Assembly (NCBI GenBank): GCA_026122915.1
Contig: JAGIXO010000057.1
Coordinates: 1-10,132 of the forward strand
Length of the DNA stretch: 10,132 bases
Source: Candidatus Electronema nielsenii
Lineage (GTDB): Bacteria; Desulfobacterota; Desulfobulbia; Desulfobulbales; Desulfobulbaceae
Direction of reading: 5' to 3'
Shown: one piece after another, positions 5,995 through 10,132 of the stretch
Position numbering within the stretch: the first letter of the stretch is position 1
Layout of the letters: each line of letters opens with the position of its first letter
Program-made: the position numbers and the translations under genes
The notes under the pieces: model-generated
Told to the model about the DNA's origin: nothing
The model's input: the letters and a program-made list of their open reading frames with translations, nothing else
Database searches by the model: none

Positions 5995-7170
5995 TCACTC
6001 CAGCTTATACCCGCATTTCAGCGTGGCATGGAACGTACAGCTCTGCTTGGGGTCCCACGAGGGGCCTCTTTCATTTTCACTGGCGATGTTGTACAGCTCT
6101 ACATCTTTGATCACCGCTTTGAGACCAGATTTTTGTTTATTCTTCTTTTCCGCCCAAGCTTCGCATCGTTCCCAAGCCTGATTGTTGATGCGCGATGTTC
6201 CGCAGTTCGTAACACCACTTCCTTGAATAGAAAATAATTTTGACCAGCGCATTCCATCGCTGTCCACAAATTCCTTTTCAACAGGTGCTGTTTTCTTTTT
6301 TGTTTCCGCTTTGGCTAATTCATCCAAAGTGTATCGACATTTTATACCAGCATGAAAAGAGCATCCTGCGGTAGAATCTGCCAACGTTTTATTCTCAGTC
6401 GCAATATTGTACAGTTCAACACCCTTGATCACCGGTTTTCCTGAAAGCCCTTTTTTCTTTTTCGCCCAAGTGTTGCATGTTTTCAACGCCTCAGTGGTAA
6501 TGCGGGGGATTTCGCAGTTGGAAGTAGTGTCACCTGTGCCTTTGATAGAAATCAGCCCTGAACGCTTGAATGTGCTTCCTGTGGCTCCAACAGAGAAAAC
6601 GGTACCTTCTTTCGCTTTGTCGCTCTGCTCAACAGTATTTGCATCAGTTTTCTGCAACAAAGACGGAGCAGCTATAACCACCGTCTGTATTGCAGCAGCT
6701 GCTTTTCCGGTAGGTTTGGCAGAGGAAACAAGTTTTTCTCCTGCGCCTTTGTCTTCACATTTCCCTAACAGAACTTCATCGTCCTTAACAGCCGTGCCAC
6801 ATCCTACTGCATCCGTTTCTTTTGGCTTCAACAACCCAGCCAGCTTGAGTTTTACGCCTTTCTCTGAACTGTAACCGCATTTTACATTAGCATGAAAAGT
6901 GCAGCTTAACTTTGGATCCCAAGAAGTTCCTTTTTCATTTTCAGTCGCAACATTGTATAGTTCTATATCCTTAATAACAATTCCTTTGTTTTGCTTCGCA
7001 AAAGCTTCACATTGATCCCAAGCCTCGTTGGTGATGCGCGTTTTGCCGCAGTTGGTTGCGCCTGCGCCTTTAATATAAATCACATCTGACCATTTTAGCT
7101 CTTCGCTGAAACCTTTTAGTGGAAAAATAAAATTCACCAAAAAACATGCTGCAATCATTATCTTCTTCAT
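5995..7170 (-). CDS. Secreted protein with three copies of a four-cysteine domain, function unknown
   Basis: A 391-residue protein behind a GAGAGG site. Residues 1-22 form a signal peptide. Three homologous domains follow: residues 32-100, 208-280 and 314-388. Each reads roughly 'IKG-x-G-x-T-x-(x)-[NS]C, RIT/N-x-[EQ]A, C-x-x-[WF]A, lysine-rich, V/I-I-K-[DG]-[IV]-ELYN-[VI]-A-[TS]-EN, C-[TS]-FHA-x-[VIL]-KC-x-Y'. The cysteines follow C-x12-C-x(35-41)-C-x7-C (41/54/90/98; 219/232/270/278; 323/336/378/386), which suits two disulfides per domain in an oxidising compartment. Domains 1 and 3 also share SWDPK-x-SC; domain 2 lacks it. A low-complexity Ala/Lys/Thr linker (about 101-205, with an extra Cys124/Cys138 pair) separates the first two. 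I do not recognise the family. A near-consensus promoter lies upstream; the gene converges on the META pair. Confidence 0.85.
   Translation of the reverse strand: MKKIMIAACFLVNFIFPLKGFSEELKWSDVIYIKGAGATNCGKTRITNEAWDQCEAFAKQNKGIVIKDIELYNVATENEKGTSWDPKLSCTFHANVKCGYSSEKGVKLKLAGLLKPKETDAVGCGTAVKDDEVLLGKCEDKGAGEKLVSSAKPTGKAAAAIQTVVIAAPSLLQKTDANTVEQSDKAKEGTVFSVGATGSTFKRSGLISIKGTGDTTSNCEIPRITTEALKTCNTWAKKKKGLSGKPVIKGVELYNIATENKTLADSTAGCSFHAGIKCRYTLDELAKAETKKKTAPVEKEFVDSDGMRWSKLFSIQGSGVTNCGTSRINNQAWERCEAWAEKKNKQKSGLKAVIKDVELYNIASENERGPSWDPKQSCTFHATLKCGYKLE
6007..7077 (-). repeat. Three protein-level repeats within the four-cysteine gene
   Basis: The repeats correspond to 6871-7077 (copy 1), 6331-6549 (copy 2) and 6007-6231 (copy 3). 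Similarity is clear in translation (ELYN[VI]A[TS]EN and C[TS]FHA in all three) but only patchy in DNA. The duplication is therefore old and kept by selection on the protein rather than recent. Confidence 0.85.
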
Positions 7171-7231
7171 CGTCCTCTCCCGGCTTGGTGTTGCAGTAGT
7201 TCGTCGATAACGTCACAATAGATATATTCCC

Positions 7232-7260
7232 ATTATAAACAGGAAGATATTGCCGGTCAA
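7232..7260 (-). promoter_or_regulatory. Sigma-70-type promoter for the four-cysteine gene
   Basis: On the minus strand, TTGACC (7260-7255) and a perfect TATAAT (7237-7232) are separated by exactly 17 bases. This predicts a start near 7225 and a leader of about 55 bases before the ATG at 7170. It makes the gene an independent unit despite cysK ending only 165 bases upstream on the same strand. Confidence 0.85.
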
Positions 7261-7335
7261 ATCTTTTTCCGCAAGGTATTAGCAAGATGCGTGAAAGTAG
7301 GCGTTTTTTTTCTACCGTCTGCTTTATGGTGCGTT

Positions 7336-8262
7336 TCAAGCACCAGCCATCAGCTCGGTGCTGAGATACCGCTCGCCAGTGTCGGGCAGCAGCACCACGA
7401 TCCGCTTACCTCTACTCTCAGGCCGCGCCGCGATCTTTTGGGCTGCAACTACTGCCGCACCGGAGGAAATACCACAAAGAATTCCTTCCAACTGGGCCAA
7501 GCGGCGGGCCGCTGCCATTGCTTCTTCGTTACTCACCTGTACTACTTCGTCAATCAGCTGCTGATCCAAAATCTTCGGAATAAACCCCGCCCCGATGCCC
7601 TGAATTTTGTGCGGGCCGGGCTGACCGCCAGACAGCACCGGCGAGGCGGATGGCTCCACCGCAATCACCCGCACAGCAGGATTTTGCTCTTTGAGGAAGC
7701 GGCCCGTACCGGTAATCGTGCCGCCAGTACCCACGCCCGCGATAAAGATATCAACCGTGCCATCAGTTTGCCGCCAAATTTCCGGCCCGGTGGTGCGGTA
7801 GTGCATAGCTGGGTTGGCCGGGTTCTCAAACTGATTGGGCATCCAAGCGGATTCGTGTTCATGCAGCAGTTCTTGAGCGCGGGCGATGGCCCCTTTCATG
7901 CCTGCCGCACCGGGCGTGAGTACCAATTCTGCGCCGAGATACGCCAATAGTTTGCGCCGCTCGATGCTCATAGTTTCCGGCATGGCCAGAATCAGCCGAT
8001 AACCCCGATGAGCGCAGACAAAAGCGAGACCGATGCCGGTGTTGCCGGAAGTTGGCTCGATGATCACCGTCCGGGGCAAAAGTAGATTTGCTGCTTCAGC
8101 GGCTTCGATCATCGCTACAGCGATGCGATCTTTGACGCTGCCGAGCGGATTAGCCGACTCTAATTTGACCACGATCTCTGCCGCGCAGTCCGCACCGAAG
8201 CGGTTGAGGCGCACCAACGGCGTATTGCCCACGCTGTTCGCTAAATCCTTAAATATTTCCAT
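7336..8262 (-). CDS. cysK: Cysteine synthase A (O-acetylserine sulfhydrylase)
   Basis: A 308-residue cytoplasmic PLP enzyme that makes cysteine from O-acetylserine and sulfide, the last step of sulfur assimilation. The start region GNTPLVRLN is typical. Lys44 in Gly-Ser-Val-Lys-Asp-Arg is the PLP Schiff-base lysine. Thr71-Ser-Gly-Asn-Thr-Gly is the substrate-binding loop, Gly178-Thr-Gly-Gly-Thr the phosphate-binding loop, and Ser266-Ser-Gly the segment near the pyridine nitrogen. Length and motifs match CysK-type enzymes with no truncation; CysM cannot be excluded by eye, but pairing with cysE favours CysK. The ATG at 8262 lies inside the end of cysE (14-base overlap), with AAAGGAGG 8 bases upstream, so the two proteins are made in a coupled way. 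No convincing terminator follows: the TGGTGC/GCACCA hairpin at 7327-7345 has no T tract. Confidence 0.96.
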   Translation of the reverse strand: MEIFKDLANSVGNTPLVRLNRFGADCAAEIVVKLESANPLGSVKDRIAVAMIEAAEAANLLLPRTVIIEPTSGNTGIGLAFVCAHRGYRLILAMPETMSIERRKLLAYLGAELVLTPGAAGMKGAIARAQELLHEHESAWMPNQFENPANPAMHYRTTGPEIWRQTDGTVDIFIAGVGTGGTITGTGRFLKEQNPAVRVIAVEPSASPVLSGGQPGPHKIQGIGAGFIPKILDQQLIDEVVQVSNEEAMAAARRLAQLEGILCGISSGAAVVAAQKIAARPESRGKRIVVLLPDTGERYLSTELMAGA

Positions 8263-9250
8263 CGCCTTTTCCTCCTTTTTGCTTGGTTTCGCCGTCTTTG
8301 CCGATGTAGATTAGCTCTGGCTGTTTGAGCAGCACTTTGGTGTCTGGGCCGATGCTTTTGGTCAGCCAGACATTGCCGCCCACAATAGAACGCGCTCCGA
8401 TCACAGTGTCACCGCCGAGAATAGTGGCGTTGGCGTAGATAATCGCATCATCTTCAATGGTCGGATGCCGCTTGGCATTCTTCAGCCGCTGTACCGCATC
8501 TTTGGGCAAGGACAGCGCACCAAGCGTTACGCCCTGATAAAGTCGCACCCGCCGACCAATGGTACAGGTAGCACCGATCACCACGCCCGCGCCGTGGTCA
8601 ATAAAAAAGGAATCGCCGATAACTGCGCCGGGATGAATATCAATCGCAGTGCGGTGGTAGGCGTATTCGCTCATGATGCGCGGCAGCAGCGGTACTTCCA
8701 GCTCGAAAAGCCGGTGGGCCAAACGATACACTAAGACAGCAAACATACCAGGATAGCTGAAAATGATCTCATCGGCATTAGCTGCTGCTGGGTCACCTTC
8801 CAAGGCCGCGCTGATATCGGTCTCCAGTGTTTCACGGATTTCTGGCAGCGAGCGGACAAAGGCAGCAGCTATCTGACTGCTGCGCTCGCCGCAGTGCGAA
8901 CAGGAGTGATTGCGACGAAAGCATTCGTGGCGAAGAGCAGAGTTGACCTGTTGACTCAAATTTTTGTGGAAGAGAGTCAAATTGTGCCCTATATGATAGC
9001 CCAAACTGGAACTGCTGGGGAGGGTTGAAGAGCTGAAATAACCGGGAAAGAGAATACGCTGGGCCTGCAAAATTAGATCAACGGTTTCCCGCCAAGAAGG
9101 TATCTCCACCGGCTCAATGTGACTTGACCATCGGCGCGAGGTGAAGCCTTCGGCTAATTGACTGACCACCGAAGGAATGAAATCAGCCTCCGATATGCAC
9201 GGCAACCGCACTTCCGAGGCGCAGCTGCAAGGTTCTGTTGTTTTGGACAT
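8249..9250 (-). CDS. cysE: Serine O-acetyltransferase, long form
   Basis: A 333-residue enzyme that acetylates serine with acetyl-CoA to give O-acetylserine, the substrate of the CysK encoded next. Residues about 130-200 form the helical SerAT domain (SLPEIRETLETDISAALEGDPAA; YPG; RLAHRLFE). Residues 204-302 are the left-handed beta-helix of hexapeptide repeats, with Asp204-x-His206 and Asp218-His219-Gly of the active site, and IYQG-like RLYQGVTLGA. The N-terminal 125 residues are longer than in E. coli CysE and hold cysteines at 8, 10, 18, 110, 117 and 120. The last residues, Gly-Asp-Gly-Asn-Ile, resemble the Ile-ended tails by which CysE docks into the CysK active site in the cysteine synthase complex. 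No clear ribosome-binding site precedes the ATG at 9250. uppP ends 36 bases upstream, so co-transcription is likely. Confidence 0.93.
   Translation of the reverse strand: MSKTTEPCSCASEVRLPCISEADFIPSVVSQLAEGFTSRRWSSHIEPVEIPSWRETVDLILQAQRILFPGYFSSSTLPSSSSLGYHIGHNLTLFHKNLSQQVNSALRHECFRRNHSCSHCGERSSQIAAAFVRSLPEIRETLETDISAALEGDPAAANADEIIFSYPGMFAVLVYRLAHRLFELEVPLLPRIMSEYAYHRTAIDIHPGAVIGDSFFIDHGAGVVIGATCTIGRRVRLYQGVTLGALSLPKDAVQRLKNAKRHPTIEDDAIIYANATILGGDTVIGARSIVGGNVWLTKSIGPDTKVLLKQPELIYIGKDGETKQKGGKGDGNI
8271..8277 (-). promoter_or_regulatory. Strong ribosome-binding site for cysK inside cysE
   Basis: AAGGAGG (8277-8271, minus strand) sits 8 bases before the cysK ATG at 8262. These bases also encode the Gly-Gly near the CysE C-terminus, so the site fixes the cysK start and constrains the CysE tail. 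Confidence 0.85.
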
Positions 9251-9286
9251 AAGGAAGACTCTGGGCAGCTTTTTAGGATTTATTTG

Positions 9287-10099
9287 TCACATCAGCAAAA
9301 TAACGGCCAACCCAAGCACGGCACAGTATCCGGCAAACAAATAGAGTGAATGTTTGCTCAGATAAGCGATCAACCAGCGGATGGCAATATAACCAGAAAT
9401 CATGGCGGTCAGGAAGCCAATCAGCAGTGGCGACAAAAACTCGCTGAAAGTATGCAGTGTCAACAAATCTTTGACCGCCAGCACCCCAGCACCGACCATC
9501 ACCGGCACTGACATGAGGAAGGAGAAGCGAGCCGCAGCGGGTCGGTCAAGATGCCGGGTCATGCCACCCGCCAAAGTTGCGCCGGAACGAGACAGGCCGG
9601 GCAGCAGGGCTATCACTTGCGAAAAACCAATCCAGAGGCTGTCCTTCCAGTTAAGTTGCTCGATAGAGCGGCAGCGACGGCCCGCCTTTTCCGCGATGAG
9701 CAGCAAAAGAGCTGTACCAAGGAGAAACACTCCAGTCATTTTGGGATCAGCGAAAAACTTTTCAATCCAGTGCTTACAGAGCAGTCCGACAACCGCTGCC
9801 GGGATGGTTGCAAGAATCAAATACCAGCCCATTCGAGCATCCGCATCAGCAAAAGGCCGCCGCTGGACAAGACCAAGCAAAAAGGCGCGGGTTATCGCGA
9901 TCAGTTCTTGGCGAAAATAAACCAGCACTGCGACTAATGTACCCATCTGCACGAGTACATCAAAGACAAAAGCGTGTTCCTCTGGAAAATGCCATCCAAG
10001 GAAGTGGGGTACCAGCACTAAATGCCCGGAACTGGAAACAGGGATGAATTCGGTCAGTCCTTGGACAAGGCCAAGCACCGCCGCTTGCAACAAGGTCAT
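9287..10099 (-). CDS. uppP: Undecaprenyl-diphosphate phosphatase
   Basis: A 270-residue polytopic inner-membrane protein of the BacA/UppP family that dephosphorylates undecaprenyl diphosphate, recycling the lipid carrier for peptidoglycan and other cell-wall polymers. Both family motifs are present: Gln-Gly-Leu-Thr-Glu17-Phe-Ile-Pro-Val-Ser-Ser-Ser-Gly-His26 near the N-terminus, and Leu-Pro-Gly-Leu-Ser170-Arg171-Ser-Gly in the second half. These are the inverted-repeat halves that build the active site. Several hydrophobic segments span the rest, and the length is usual for the family. The ATG at 10099 is preceded only by a weak TTAGG site. The remaining 33 bases to the window edge are too short to show a promoter. 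cysE follows after 36 bases, suggesting a uppP-cysE-cysK transcript. Family overexpression is known to confer bacitracin tolerance. Confidence 0.96.
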   Translation of the reverse strand: MTLLQAAVLGLVQGLTEFIPVSSSGHLVLVPHFLGWHFPEEHAFVFDVLVQMGTLVAVLVYFRQELIAITRAFLLGLVQRRPFADADARMGWYLILATIPAAVVGLLCKHWIEKFFADPKMTGVFLLGTALLLLIAEKAGRRCRSIEQLNWKDSLWIGFSQVIALLPGLSRSGATLAGGMTRHLDRPAAARFSFLMSVPVMVGAGVLAVKDLLTLHTFSEFLSPLLIGFLTAMISGYIAIRWLIAYLSKHSLYLFAGYCAVLGLAVILLM

Positions 10100-10132
10100 A
10101 GTTTACCTAATGTGCAACTCTTAAAAATGCCC

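Noticed and set aside
7304..7311. A run of eight T as the tail of a plus-strand terminator
   Set aside because: The preceding bases form no stable hairpin and no plus-strand gene ends nearby.
7327..7345. A terminator after cysK
   Set aside because: The stem TGGTGC/GCACCA is only six pairs, includes the cysK end, and no T tract follows on the minus strand.
8271..8300. A frameshift or misassembly behind the cysE/cysK overlap
   Set aside because: Both proteins are complete through their expected ends, and the cysK ribosome-binding site and start are well spaced, so the overlap is natural.
9402..9920. A 172-codon plus-strand open frame opposite uppP
   Set aside because: It is antisense to a clear, motif-complete UppP gene, and its translation is low-complexity and basic, as expected of a shadow frame.

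Overview
The window looks like chromosomal DNA from a Gram-negative bacterium. It encodes two lipoproteins, several proteins with Sec signal peptides, a soluble cysteine-synthesis pair and an undecaprenyl-diphosphate phosphatase. The long serine acetyltransferase with an extended N-terminal region, together with the secreted OB-fold-like proteins, recalls Desulfobacterota (for example Desulfobulbales), but that placement is a weak inference. I see no tRNA, rRNA, CRISPR array, insertion sequence or integrase.

Left part (1-2736, all minus strand). A nucleoside hydrolase lipoprotein runs off the left edge and is translationally coupled to an upstream Nudix hydrolase. Next comes an AT-rich patch (about 1085-2100) carrying one divergent class III nucleotidyl-cyclase-like gene. 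Its base composition contrasts sharply with its neighbours, so it looks acquired. Beyond it lies a HAD-superfamily 5'-nucleotidase-like gene, probably co-transcribed with the secreted OB-fold protein upstream of it.

Middle part (2746-7170). This is a run of exported proteins with no enzymes: a two-domain OB-fold-like protein (minus), a divergent single-domain protein that may be distantly related in fold (plus), a META-domain (HslJ-like) lipoprotein, a secreted tandem-META protein, and a convergent secreted protein with three copies of a four-cysteine domain I do not recognise. Two hairpin terminators and two near-consensus sigma-70 promoters help delimit the units.

Right part (7336-10099, minus strand). 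A compact uppP-cysE-cysK block. CysE makes O-acetylserine and CysK converts it with sulfide to cysteine. The two genes overlap by 14 bases. The overlap encodes both the CysK start and a CysE tail ending in Gly-Asp-Gly-Asn-Ile, which resembles the CysK-docking tail of known cysteine synthase complexes. UppP recycles the lipid carrier for cell-wall synthesis.

The most distinctive items are the triplicated four-cysteine secreted protein, the AT-rich orphan cyclase-like gene, and the information-dense cysE/cysK junction. No complete new multi-gene system is evident.
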